Positions 53,639-62,120 of a stretch of DNA of 64,000 nt are shown piece by piece. The stretch covers positions 1-64,000 of the forward strand of contig NZ_LGKP01000019.1 in assembly GCF_001306135.1 (NCBI RefSeq). The letters are read 5' to 3'. Source of the stretch: Herpetosiphon geysericola. GTDB taxonomy: Bacteria; Chloroflexota; Chloroflexia; Chloroflexales; Herpetosiphonaceae. Within the stretch, counting starts at the first letter, position 1, and each line of letters starts with the position of its first letter. A program made the translations under genes and the position numbers. The notes under the pieces are model-generated. The model saw nothing but the letters and a program-made list of their open reading frames with translations. It did not search any database and was not told where the DNA came from.

Positions 53639-55468
53639 ATGAACGCACCAGCCTATGTACGCAATCAAGAACTTAAACGTTGGGTCGAAGAAATGGTTGC
53701 CTTGTGCAAGCCCGACGATGTGTATTGGTGTGATGGTTCTGACGAAGAATATGCAGTGATGTGTGGGCGCTTGGTTGAGTCTGGAACCTTTATTCCATTG
53801 AATCCCGAAAAACGCCCTAATAGCTTTTTGGCTCGCTCTAATCCTTCCGACGTGGCTCGCGTCGAAGATCGCACCTTTATTTGTAGCTTGAGCAAAGGTG
53901 ATGCAGGCCCAACCAATAACTGGATGCATCCCAAGGAAATGAAGGAAAAACTGACCGGTTTGTTCGATGGCTCAATGCGCGGCCGCACCATGTACGTTGT
54001 GCCATTCAGCATGGGGCCACTTGGCTCGCCCATCGCCCACATTGGGGTTGAATTGACCGACTCGCCCTATGTCGTGGTCAATATGAAAATTATGACCCGC
54101 ATGAGTAGCGATGTTTATGCTGTACTGGGCGAAACTGGCCAGTTTATTCCTTGTTTGCACTCGGTTGGTGCACCACTCCAACCTGGCCAAGCCGATGTTT
54201 CGTGGCCGTGTAACGAAAAAGAAAAATATATCGTGCACTTCCCAGAAGAACGCTCGATTTGGTCGTATGGTAGTGGTTATGGTGGCAATGCTTTGCTTGG
54301 CAAGAAATGTTTCGCTCTGCGGATTGCCTCGAACATGGCTCGCGACGAAGGTTGGTTGGCTGAACATATGTTGGTACTTGGGGTTGAATCGCCAGTTGGT
54401 GAAAAAACCTATGTGGCTGCTGCCTTCCCCAGCGCTTGTGGCAAAACCAACTTTGCAATGTTGATTCCGCCAACCGCAATGGATGGCTGGAAGGTGACCA
54501 CGGTTGGCGATGATATTGCTTGGATCAAGCCTGGCAAAGATGGCAAACTGTATGCAATCAATCCAGAAAGCGGTTATTTTGGTGTAGCACCTGGCACATC
54601 TGAGGCAACGAATCCCAATGCGATGGCTGCCTTGAGCAAAAATACAATCTTTACCAACGTGGCGCTCACGCCAGATGGCGATATTTGGTGGGAAGGCATG
54701 ACCAAAACCCCACCAGCCAAGGCTATCGACTGGACTGGCCAAGAATGGACACCAGATTGTGGCCGCAAAGCAGCTCACGCCAATGCGCGCTTTACTGCTC
54801 CAGCCAGCCAGTGCCCAAGTATCGACCCAGCGTGGGAAGACCCCCAAGGTGTGCCGATTGAAGCCTTTATCTTTGGTGGTCGCCGTAGCACCTTGATGCC
54901 ATTGGTTTATCAAGCCTTCAACTGGACGTATGGCGTATATCAAGCAGCAACGATGGGCTCGGAAACCACGGCTGCAGCAATGTCGGCAGTTGGCGAAGTT
55001 CGTCGCGACCCAATGGCAATGCTTCCATTCGTGGGCTACCATATGGCCGATTACTTCAACCACTGGTTGCAGTTTGGGCGCACCATTCCAAACCCACCAC
55101 GGATCTTCAGTGTCAACTGGTTCCGTAAGGATAAAAATGGCAAGTTCCTGTGGCCTGGCTTTGGCGAAAATATGCGGGTGCTCAAGTGGGTGGTCGAGCG
55201 TGCTCATGGCCACGCAGTTGCCATCGAAAGTCCAATTGGCTGGATGCCACGCTACCAAGATTTGGATTGGAGTGGTTTAGATTTCAACGAAGACCAATTC
55301 CACGAGTTGATGTCGGTTGATCGCGACGACTGGAATAAGGAAATTCTTTCACACGAAGAATTGTTCATCAAACTTTACGACCGCTTGCCCAAAGAATTTC
55401 TCTCGATTCGCGAGCTGATTCTTTCGAGCTTGTGGCGGTCACCTGAACACTGGGAAGCGTTCGAGTAG
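53639..55468 (+). CDS. pckG: phosphoenolpyruvate carboxykinase (GTP)
   Basis: A 609-residue GTP-type PEP carboxykinase, which interconverts oxaloacetate + GTP and PEP + GDP + CO2. Key motifs are the P-loop [13 protein letters not shown] (about 262-274, with the active Cys), the metal site in [11 protein letters not shown] and the GTP-specific C-terminal [13 protein letters not shown]. The length matches the family. The ATG at 53639 follows GGAGGA; the frame opens earlier at 53543 without support. It is a stand-alone gene ended by a good terminator. Confidence 0.95.
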   Translation: MNAPAYVRNQELKRWVEEMVALCKPDDVYWCDGSDEEYAVMCGRLVESGTFIPLNPEKRPNSFLARSNPSDVARVEDRTFICSLSKGDAGPTNNWMHPKEMKEKLTGLFDGSMRGRTMYVVPFSMGPLGSPIAHIGVELTDSPYVVVNMKIMTRMSSDVYAVLGETGQFIPCLHSVGAPLQPGQADVSWPCNEKEKYIVHFPEERSIWSYGSGYGGNALLGKKCFALRIASNMARDEGWLAEHMLVLGVESPVGEKTYVAAAFPSACGKTNFAMLIPPTAMDGWKVTTVGDDIAWIKPGKDGKLYAINPESGYFGVAPGTSEATNPNAMAALSKNTIFTNVALTPDGDIWWEGMTKTPPAKAIDWTGQEWTPDCGRKAAHANARFTAPASQCPSIDPAWEDPQGVPIEAFIFGGRRSTLMPLVYQAFNWTYGVYQAATMGSETTAAAMSAVGEVRRDPMAMLPFVGYHMADYFNHWLQFGRTIPNPPRIFSVNWFRKDKNGKFLWPGFGENMRVLKWVVERAHGHAVAIESPIGWMPRYQDLDWSGLDFNEDQFHELMSVDRDDWNKEILSHEELFIKLYDRLPKEFLSIRELILSSLWRSPEHWEAFE

Positions 55469-55504
55469 CGTTGGCTTGATCAGCCATAATCCTTAATCGT
55501 CAAA

Positions 55505-55541
55505 GGCGGTTGCAAGGTTACTTGCAGCCGCCCTTGTTTTT
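55505..55541 (+). terminator. intrinsic terminator of pckG
   Basis: A 12-bp stem with one G-U pair (55505-55516 with 55521-55532), loop GTTA, then TTGTTTTTG, 36 bp after the stop. Confidence 0.85.
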
Positions 55542-55544
55542 GTT

Positions 55545-55808
55545 GAGGGGTCAGTTGTCGGGAGCTAGGGGCCAGACAACCGCGAAATTTGATCCACGAA
55601 GGAGTGGAACCGCGAAGCACGCGAAGATCGCGAAGGCTAAGTTTTTCGCTACAGATTAGCACAGATTTTTTGGATTCAGGTTCTGCTGCTCGATAGCCTT
55701 CATAATTCATCCCTCATCCTTCGGTTCTCTGCGCCTCTGCGTTAAACCTCGCCCCTGAATCCTGACCCCTCGCTCATCATCCTTCCTCCCTCATAATTCA
55801 TCCTTCGG
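55545..55808. repeat. intergenic repeat mosaic between convergent genes, mostly reversed
   Basis: Modules: aggggtcagttgtcggg, ccacgaaggagtggaaccg, cgcgaagatcgcgaagg, cagattagcacagatt, catccctcatcctt, ctctgcgcctctgcgttaa (55727-55745), cccctgaatcctgacccct. No gene is present. Confidence 0.8.
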
Positions 55809-55809
55809 C

Positions 55810-56862
55810 TTACTCCTCGTCTGTCCAGCCTTGGTTTTGCAGGGTGCTGCGCAGGGCTTTGGTCAGAGTTTCGATTTGCTTGAGCACCAGCCGCACTTTG
55901 AATGGTGCGTTTTCATCGCTTTCGAGCCATTTGCTAAAATCGCCCTCGTGAACTGCGCGCGAAATACGGTCGGTTTCATCGACCATTTGGTCGAGCGAAC
56001 GAATGCGGAAGACGCGCGATTTATTTTTCTTGGCTTCTGCTTCCTCAACCACAGCGAAGAATTGATCGTGCTCTTGTTGAATGCGATCGTCTTCATCATC
56101 CCAAATATCTGAATCGTTGTCGTCGAGGCCAACGCTTTCGGTTGAGCCACGGCTCAAGCGCCCACCGCTTTGCTCAACTTCGCCAATTCGTTCGGTGCGT
56201 AGCTCCAAACCGCCTTCCAAGGCATCGAGTGCTGCTTCTACCGAAAGCTCTGGGTTGGCGGTCAAATAGGCGGCCAAGCCACTGATTTGGGCTGCCGACA
56301 TACCTTCATCGGCGGCATAACGGGCTAGCTCAACTTGGCGGCGTTCGTTGGGCAAGCGCCGAATATGCTGCGCTTGAGTTACATTCAAATCGCCATTGCG
56401 CAGCAACGCTTGCACTTCTTCGGGCAAATCGAGCAGGCTCAAATAGCGGCGCACCGAGCGCCCAACCAAGCCCACCCGCTTGCCAACTTCCTCATCGAGG
56501 TCGCCGTTGACGCCAACTTCGCTCAGTTGGTCGCGCAACCGTTTGAAGGCCACAGCTTTTTCTAAATCGTTCAGATCCAAGCGCGCGACGTTTTCAGCCA
56601 ATTGCTGGGTTAAGCGGTCGGATTCTTGTAGATCGAGCTTGATGCAGGGCACGCGTTCGTAGCCCAACGAGGTAATTGCCGCCAAGCGCCGCCCGCCATA
56701 GACCACCCGATAGCGATCGCCGCCAATGCCAATTACGCCCAAGGGTTGCAACAGACCTTGTTCGCTAATCGTGGCTGCCAGCGCGGCAATATCGCCCTGA
56801 TCTTGGCGAATCCCGCTCGGATCGGCTTCTAGTTGATCTAAGCTTAAATAGAGTAATTGCAT
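55810..56862 (-). CDS. ParB/Spo0J-like DNA-binding protein (no adjacent parA)
   Basis: A 350-residue ParB-family protein. Residues 1-85 form the ParB N domain, with the CTP-binding box as YGGRRLAA (canonical GERRxxA) and TQQLAENVARLDL. About 110-190 is the HTH (VGLVGRSVRRYLSLLDLPEEV). Residues about 220-275 are an acidic Asp/Glu-rich insert, and the C-terminal 70 may dimerise. No parA lies beside it and I see no parS-like palindrome. It could be a chromosome segregation factor, nucleoid occlusion-type, or transcription regulator. The ATG has GAGG upstream. Confidence 0.82.
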   Translation of the reverse strand: MQLLYLSLDQLEADPSGIRQDQGDIAALAATISEQGLLQPLGVIGIGGDRYRVVYGGRRLAAITSLGYERVPCIKLDLQESDRLTQQLAENVARLDLNDLEKAVAFKRLRDQLSEVGVNGDLDEEVGKRVGLVGRSVRRYLSLLDLPEEVQALLRNGDLNVTQAQHIRRLPNERRQVELARYAADEGMSAAQISGLAAYLTANPELSVEAALDALEGGLELRTERIGEVEQSGGRLSRGSTESVGLDDNDSDIWDDEDDRIQQEHDQFFAVVEEAEAKKNKSRVFRIRSLDQMVDETDRISRAVHEGDFSKWLESDENAPFKVRLVLKQIETLTKALRSTLQNQGWTDEE

Positions 56863-56900
56863 AAATTTGGAGCCTCGTGTTGATTTGGCAAAACACCGTG

Positions 56901-56906
56901 ATTATA
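56901..56906 (-). promoter_or_regulatory. candidate -10 element for the ParB-like gene
   Basis: A perfect TATAAT on the minus strand lies 39 bp before the ATG. A CTGTTTGAACAG palindrome just upstream may be an operator; the best -35 (TTCAAA, 56921-56926) is at a short 14-nt spacing. Confidence 0.4.
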
Positions 56907-56936
56907 GCACACCTATTCTGTTTGAACAGTCAGCAA

Positions 56937-56965
56937 TTGCATGCTGATTTGGCATGTGCTAGAAT
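56937..56965 (+). promoter_or_regulatory. candidate promoter for the TetR-glycosyltransferase operon
   Basis: TTGCAT (56937-56942) and TAGAAT (56960-56965) are spaced by 17 nt. Downstream, 56970-56990 has AACAA...TTGTT arms, a possible site for the TetR protein to control itself. Confidence 0.5.
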
Positions 56966-57012
56966 AAATAACAAATTATCAAATATTGTTAGTTTGTTAG
57001 TAGAGGCAATGT

Positions 57013-57711
57013 ATGCCAATCAATGAAGATTCAAATCTGCGTGAGCAGCAGATTTTAGCTGCCGCTGGGGCGTTATTAATCCGTCAGGGCTACGATAAAA
57101 CCACCATGAGCGATGTTGCAACCGAAGCGGGCATTAGTCGCGGCATGGTTTATTTGGCCTTTGCGACCAAAGAGCAATTATTTGATCAAGTTTTGGCCCA
57201 AGCGATTCAAGCCTATATCGCTACTTGGCAACAGTTAATTGCGGAAAATCGCTATGGCGGCACGATTGGCGGAGTTTATCGAGCTGTCTTACACGCGCTC
57301 AAATCGCAGCCGATTATGGCGGCCTTGATGAAACGTGATCGGCGGGTGTTGGGCCGTTATGTGCAACAAGCAGCTAGCGGCATGCCTGCGTTGGCGGGGC
57401 AATCGTTGTGGTTGCGAGCCTTGGGAGAATTGCAGGCAGCAGGGGCAATCCGAGCCGAGCTTGATCTGCAAGTAATTGCCCATATTCTCGATTTGCTGGC
57501 ATTTGGCTTAATGCATGGCGATAGTTTGGCTGACTCAGCTGCCAGCCCGCCATTTGAGCACGTGTTGCCAACCATTGCACTTATGCTTGATCGCTTATTA
57601 TTGCCAGACGATGGTGGCAATTTAGCGGCTGGAGCGGCGATTATTCAAGCTTTGGCGGCTAACCTCCAAGCACCCAGTGCTAGCCCAATCCCCAACGTGG
57701 TGCAAGCATGA
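57013..57711 (+). CDS. TetR/AcrR family transcriptional regulator
   Basis: A 232-residue TetR-type repressor. The N-terminal HTH (about 10-57) is typical: REQQILAAAGALLIRQGYDK, TTMSDVATEAGISRGMVYLAF, each within normal limits for the family. The C-terminal 175 residues are helical and would bind an unknown effector. Its TGA overlaps the ATG of the glycosyltransferase gene (ATGA), so it probably regulates the operon it heads. Confidence 0.92.
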   Translation: MPINEDSNLREQQILAAAGALLIRQGYDKTTMSDVATEAGISRGMVYLAFATKEQLFDQVLAQAIQAYIATWQQLIAENRYGGTIGGVYRAVLHALKSQPIMAALMKRDRRVLGRYVQQAASGMPALAGQSLWLRALGELQAAGAIRAELDLQVIAHILDLLAFGLMHGDSLADSAASPPFEHVLPTIALMLDRLLLPDDGGNLAAGAAIIQALAANLQAPSASPIPNVVQA

Positions 57712-58961
57712 GAGTATTGATTACAACTTTTGGTACACGTGGCGATATTCAGCCGTTTGTGGCCTTGGCTCAAGGTTTGGCGGCGGCAGGCCATAGCGTG
57801 GCAATTGCTGCCCCTGAAGGCGTTCGTTATTTTATCGAGAGCTATAATATCAACCTGATTGCCTTTGAAAATAGCTTGTTGGAGTTGACCCATGCAGCCT
57901 TGGAGCATGCCAGCAGTCTGCGCGATGGCATCCGCATTGGTCGCCAGATGCGGCCTGCAATTCGGCAAATGATGGATGAGGAACTGGCGGCGGCTCGTAG
58001 CTTTGAGCCAGAACTGTTAATCTATCATCCAAAATGTCTTGGTAGCTTATCGGTTGCCGAATTGTTGCAGATTCCGGCGGTGCTGGCCTTACCAATTCCA
58101 TTTTATACTCCGACCAAGGCCTTTGCTGTACCGTTTATGCCTGTTTTTTCGCTAGGTGCTTGGGCTAATCGCGCTAGTTACTTGGTCAATCGGCTTTCGT
58201 CGTTAATGTTTGCCACGACGATCAACGATTTTCGGCGCAAGAACTTGGGCATAACTGCGATCAGTCGGTTTGCCAACCCTTTGCTGCGTGATAATGGTCA
58301 CCCTGTGCCTATTTTATATCCCTATAGTCGGCATGTTTTGCCAGTGCCCAGCGATTTTCCAGCGCATGTGCATGTGACTGGCTATTGGTTTTTAGATCGT
58401 CAAGCAGCTTGGCAAGCTTCGACGGAGCTTAGCCAGTTTTTGCAAGCAGGCACTGCGCCGATTTATCTTGGCTTTGGCAGCATGCGCGGTCAACATCAAA
58501 CCGAGCGAGTGGCGTTAATTCAAGCCGCCTTGCATCAGCTTGGCCTACGCGGAATTTTGGCCAGTGGTTGGGGTGGCCTGGAAAAACAATCATCATCCTC
58601 AAATGTATTTATTTTGGATGAAGCACCCCATGATTGGCTCTTGCCCCAAGTTGCGGCAGTCGTCCATCATGGCGGTTCGGGCACGGTTGCCGCCGCTGCG
58701 CGTGCTGGTAAACCCCAAGTTATCTGCCCATTTCTGGGCGATCAGCCATTTTGGGGGCAGGTGATTGCACGGCGGGGCGTTGGGGCTGCGCCAATCAACC
58801 AAAAACGCCTGACCAGCGAACGCTTGGTTGTGGCATTGCGAACAGTGCTTGAGCAACCAAGCATCCAAACCCATGCCGCCGAACTTGGCCAACACATTCG
58901 CAGCGAGGATGGGGTTGCTCAAGCGATTAACACTCTCGAATCAATTCATGCTACGGCTTAG
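57708..58961 (+). CDS. UGT-type glycosyltransferase (GT1/GT28-like)
   Basis: A 417-residue GT-B glycosyltransferase. It begins MRVLITTFGTRGDIQPFVAL, the N-terminal motif of sterol and macrolide glucosyltransferases, and ends with the donor site HHGGSGTVAAAARAGKPQ and PFLGDQPFWGQ. Such enzymes add a sugar to a small hydrophobic acceptor. The gene faces a CrtI-like desaturase and overlaps its 3' end by 11 bp, so carotenoid glucosylation is an attractive but unproven role. Sterol-like or polyketide acceptors are alternatives. It is coupled to the TetR gene. Confidence 0.88.
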   Translation: MRVLITTFGTRGDIQPFVALAQGLAAAGHSVAIAAPEGVRYFIESYNINLIAFENSLLELTHAALEHASSLRDGIRIGRQMRPAIRQMMDEELAAARSFEPELLIYHPKCLGSLSVAELLQIPAVLALPIPFYTPTKAFAVPFMPVFSLGAWANRASYLVNRLSSLMFATTINDFRRKNLGITAISRFANPLLRDNGHPVPILYPYSRHVLPVPSDFPAHVHVTGYWFLDRQAAWQASTELSQFLQAGTAPIYLGFGSMRGQHQTERVALIQAALHQLGLRGILASGWGGLEKQSSSSNVFILDEAPHDWLLPQVAAVVHHGGSGTVAAAARAGKPQVICPFLGDQPFWGQVIARRGVGAAPINQKRLTSERLVVALRTVLEQPSIQTHAAELGQHIRSEDGVAQAINTLESIHATA

Positions 58962-60438
58962 CAATGCCAATCAAATCATCGACGATTTTGGCGCTCGATA
59001 GCACGCCGGGCAAGCCTGCGCCTGGGTGCGTGCCAGCGCCGACAAAATACAGATTGGGAATTTCTTCCGAGCGGTTGTGCGGACGGAACCAAGCCGATTG
59101 GGTCAGAATTGGCTCGACCGAGAAGGCACTGCCTTGATAGCTGTTCAGGGTTTCGGCAAAGTGCAACGGTGTAATCATATGCTCGCTGACGATGTGCTTG
59201 GATAAATTGGGCAGGTAGCGATCCTCTAAAAAGTTCATAATCCGATCGCGATAGGGCTTGGCTGCCTGTCGCCAATCGGTGCCCGAACCTAAGTGCGGCA
59301 CTGGCGAGAGCACATAAAACGCTTCGCAGCCTTCAGGGGCCAACGATGGATCGGTCAAGGTTGGCATATGCAAATAGAGCGAGAAATCATCGGCCAGCTG
59401 CTTTTTGCTGAAAATATCATCAAGCAATGGCTGGTAGCGTGGCCCCAAAATAATATCGTGATGGGCAAGTTTTGGCCCATCTTGGCCACGATATTGACGA
59501 TCGGTGCCAAAATAAATCACCACCAGCGACATTGAATAGCGCATGCGGGCCAATTTGCGGTCGGTATATTTTTTGCGCAGGCTGCTCGGCAAGAGGTTTT
59601 GGTAGGCCCAAGCAACTTCGCTATTACACACCACCGCATCGGCTTTGATTTCGCTGCCATCGCGCAGGCGCACGCCCGTGGCTTTGCCGTTGTAGGTCGT
59701 AATTTCGGCCACATCGCGATTGAGTTCGATTTTGCCGCCCAAATCTTCGAATAATTTGACCAAGGCCTGAACCAACGCTCCGGTGCCACCTTTGGCAAAC
59801 CATACGCCCCATTTGCGTTCGAGAAAGTTGATTAGGGTGTAGATGCTGGTTGTTTGGAAGGGATTGCCGCCGACCAATAGCGGGTGAAAGCTCAACACTT
59901 GGCGCAAACGCTCATCTTGCACAAATTTGGAAACGAAGCCATAAACCGTGCGATACGATTCGAGTTTGACCATATCGGGCACAATTTTGAGCATATCGGT
60001 TAATTTCAAAAAAGGCTGATCGGCTAATTCGGTGAAGCCTTTGTTGAAAATCTGCTCGGCGCGGCGCACAAATTCCAAATAGCCATCAACATCGCCAGGA
60101 TTCCATTCGCGAATTTGGCGCACCATGCTTGGCAAATCGTCGGAATAATCAAAATGGCTTTGATCATGAAAAAAGATGCGGTAAAACGGACTGACTGGCA
60201 TCATCGTGATATAATCTTCGGTTTTGCGGCCCGCCAAGGTAAATAAATCGTCAATCATAAATGGTGCGGTGATGACGGTTGGCCCGCCATCAAATTTAAA
60301 GCCATCTTGTTCGTAAACATAGGCGCGCCCGCCTGGCTTATCGCGCTTCTCGACAATCGTTACCTCGTGGCCTTTGGCCTGTAACCGAATAGCTGCGCCC
60401 AAACCGCCAAACCCACTGCCAATCACAACAATTCGCAT
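58951..60438 (-). CDS. CrtI-type phytoene desaturase/carotenoid oxidoreductase
   Basis: A 495-residue FAD-binding carotenoid desaturase family protein. The N-terminus VVIGSGFGGLGAAIRLQAKG is the dinucleotide fold, and GGRAYVYEQDGFKFDGGPTV follows. The C-terminus NLYFVGAGTHPGAGLPGVLS is the classic CrtI signature. It may convert phytoene to lycopene or a related step such as C-3,4 desaturation; the exact reaction cannot be read. The ATG at 60438 is chosen just before the Rossmann strand. The gene is convergent with the glycosyltransferase gene. Confidence 0.92.
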   Translation of the reverse strand: MRIVVIGSGFGGLGAAIRLQAKGHEVTIVEKRDKPGGRAYVYEQDGFKFDGGPTVITAPFMIDDLFTLAGRKTEDYITMMPVSPFYRIFFHDQSHFDYSDDLPSMVRQIREWNPGDVDGYLEFVRRAEQIFNKGFTELADQPFLKLTDMLKIVPDMVKLESYRTVYGFVSKFVQDERLRQVLSFHPLLVGGNPFQTTSIYTLINFLERKWGVWFAKGGTGALVQALVKLFEDLGGKIELNRDVAEITTYNGKATGVRLRDGSEIKADAVVCNSEVAWAYQNLLPSSLRKKYTDRKLARMRYSMSLVVIYFGTDRQYRGQDGPKLAHHDIILGPRYQPLLDDIFSKKQLADDFSLYLHMPTLTDPSLAPEGCEAFYVLSPVPHLGSGTDWRQAAKPYRDRIMNFLEDRYLPNLSKHIVSEHMITPLHFAETLNSYQGSAFSVEPILTQSAWFRPHNRSEEIPNLYFVGAGTHPGAGLPGVLSSAKIVDDLIGIAKP

Positions 60439-60560
60439 GGAAAATTTCCTCAAACAACCAAAAAAAACGGTATCATGCACGCTAATAAGCGCATTCTATG
60501 CCATGCTACGCGGATACTCGTGCGCTGGATGGTTGTGGAGGCCATGAAAGGGGAATTTTT

Positions 60561-61346
60561 GTGCTTGATCTTGAACAAATTGATGATGTAGGAACGTTAC
60601 TCAGCGCTGGACGCGAGGCTGCTCAGCACGGCGATAAAACTGCGGCCCGCAATGCGTTGCGCAAAGCCAATCGGCTTGCGCCGAATGATGTTCATGTGTT
60701 GCTTGCCTTGGCCGAGGTGGTCGGCACCTTTAACGAGCGGCGTTTATTGCTTGAGCAAGCCTTGAAGCTAGAACCAGAAAATATTGCTGCTCAAGGTGCT
60801 TTGGCGGCGCTCAAAAGTGGCGCGGCCAATCCGCATCCAGCGGTGAATCTGCCGCCGATCGACCCAACGCCGTTGATGGCTCCCACCAGCGAGACGCTCT
60901 ATTGCTATCGCCACCCGACGGTCGAAACTGGCTTACGCTGTATTCAATGTGCCCGGCCAATTTGCTCGAAATGTAGCGAACGCACACCAGTTGGCTTTAT
61001 TTGCCCTGAATGTCGTAAAGAACGCCGTTCGCCAATTTACCAAGTTGAACCGCTTGATGCAGTTAAGGCTGGGGCAATTAGCTTGGTGCTTGGTGGGGTT
61101 GGGGCCTATATTTGTAGCTTTTTTGGGATATTTCTCTTCTTGTTTATGGGCGCTGTGATTGGCGAGTTGATTATGCGGGTGATCGATTGGGCCACCCGTA
61201 AACGCGGTTTGGTTATGCAGATTGCTGCTGCTGGCTCGTTTGCCGTCGGAGCAATTTTAGCTGCGGTTTTTTGGGTTGGATTCACAATTGGCCTGATTCT
61301 CTTTTTGGGGATTGGGGTCAGTACAATTGTGGCACGTTTGCGCTAG
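60561..61346 (+). CDS. TPR/zinc-ribbon membrane protein
   Basis: A 261-residue protein in three parts. About 1-85 is a TPR-like helical region (GREAAQHGDKTAARNALRKA). About 115-160 is a B-box-like zinc-binding segment with CYRHPTVETGLRCIQCARPI, continuing with CSKC and CPEC. The C-terminal 90 residues have about three TM segments. The B-box-like motif occurs in other bacterial membrane proteins, including rhomboid-type ones, but no protease motif is here. The GTG at 60561 has AAAGGGG 7 nt upstream and is preferred to the ATG at 60498. Its TAG overlaps the next gene's stop in CTAG. Confidence 0.75.
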   Translation: MLDLEQIDDVGTLLSAGREAAQHGDKTAARNALRKANRLAPNDVHVLLALAEVVGTFNERRLLLEQALKLEPENIAAQGALAALKSGAANPHPAVNLPPIDPTPLMAPTSETLYCYRHPTVETGLRCIQCARPICSKCSERTPVGFICPECRKERRSPIYQVEPLDAVKAGAISLVLGGVGAYICSFFGIFLFLFMGAVIGELIMRVIDWATRKRGLVMQIAAAGSFAVGAILAAVFWVGFTIGLILFLGIGVSTIVARLR

Positions 61347-62113
61347 GGAAACCATTTTTGATTGAGCTTGGCGATCCAGCCCTCGGCGTGGAGTTGGCCA
61401 AGCTCACGGTTAATTTGATTGTGCAATTCGTAGGCGGTGATTGGCATCGCCAGCACAAATGGCTCGTAGCTGAGGCTGGCAAGGGTGCGAGTTTGTTGAC
61501 GATTATTAGTTTCTAGGGCCGTTAAATTGCTAATAATTGCACCATCAGCAAAACCGCGCACCACCTGATCTGCGGCGGCGATTTCGGTATAGGGGCTATT
61601 GGCGATGCGTTGCGAGCTGAACAATTGGCGGGCTAGGCTCTCGCCTGGAGAGCCAAGTTGCACCGCAATCAAGCCGCTTAATTGGCTTTGCTGGGTGATT
61701 GGATTGGTATTACTGACCAATAATTGTTGACCGCCATCGAGGTAGGCTTGGCTATAACGGGCGCGCCACGCCTCAGCTGGATTCTGAATAATGCCCGCTG
61801 CAATCAGATCAACTTGATTGGGATTGGCTGGATCGATTGCCGGAAACAAGCCATCGTAGCCAATTTGTCGCCACTCAACCTGCAAATCCAGCCGCCGCGC
61901 CAATTCTTCAACCAGATCGACATCGTAGCCGATTGGCGTTTGACCATCCAATTGGGCAAATGGTAGAAAGCCGAAATCGGTGCCAACTACCAAAACCCCA
62001 CGTGCCTTGGCCCGTTGCCACACCGGATCATCAGCGCCGCCTTGGCTGCGGGTTGCTAGCCAAGCATAGCCCAATAGAATACAAATTGCCAGAATATCGA
62101 ACAAACGGCGCAT
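61343..62113 (-). CDS. solute-binding protein, amino-acid type (SBP_bac_3)
   Basis: A 256-residue extracytoplasmic binding protein. It has an N-terminal membrane anchor or uncleaved signal (about 4-22), then the SBP family 3 fold: RGVLVVGTDFGFLPFAQLDG, PIGYDVDLVEELARRL, and a second lobe near GLIAVQLGSPGESLAR. It probably binds an amino acid, but no permease or ATPase genes are adjacent, so it may be a sensor or work with a distant transporter. The ATG at 62113 lies 7 bp after the MutS-like stop, so the two form an operon. Confidence 0.8.
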   Translation of the reverse strand: MRRLFDILAICILLGYAWLATRSQGGADDPVWQRAKARGVLVVGTDFGFLPFAQLDGQTPIGYDVDLVEELARRLDLQVEWRQIGYDGLFPAIDPANPNQVDLIAAGIIQNPAEAWRARYSQAYLDGGQQLLVSNTNPITQQSQLSGLIAVQLGSPGESLARQLFSSQRIANSPYTEIAAADQVVRGFADGAIISNLTALETNNRQQTRTLASLSYEPFVLAMPITAYELHNQINRELGQLHAEGWIAKLNQKWFP

Positions 62114-62120
62114 GCGAAAC

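Noticed and set aside
53972-55258. 428-codon open frame opposite PEP carboxykinase
   Set aside because: It is the reverse-strand shadow of a clearly real gene and shows no recognisable domain or start site.
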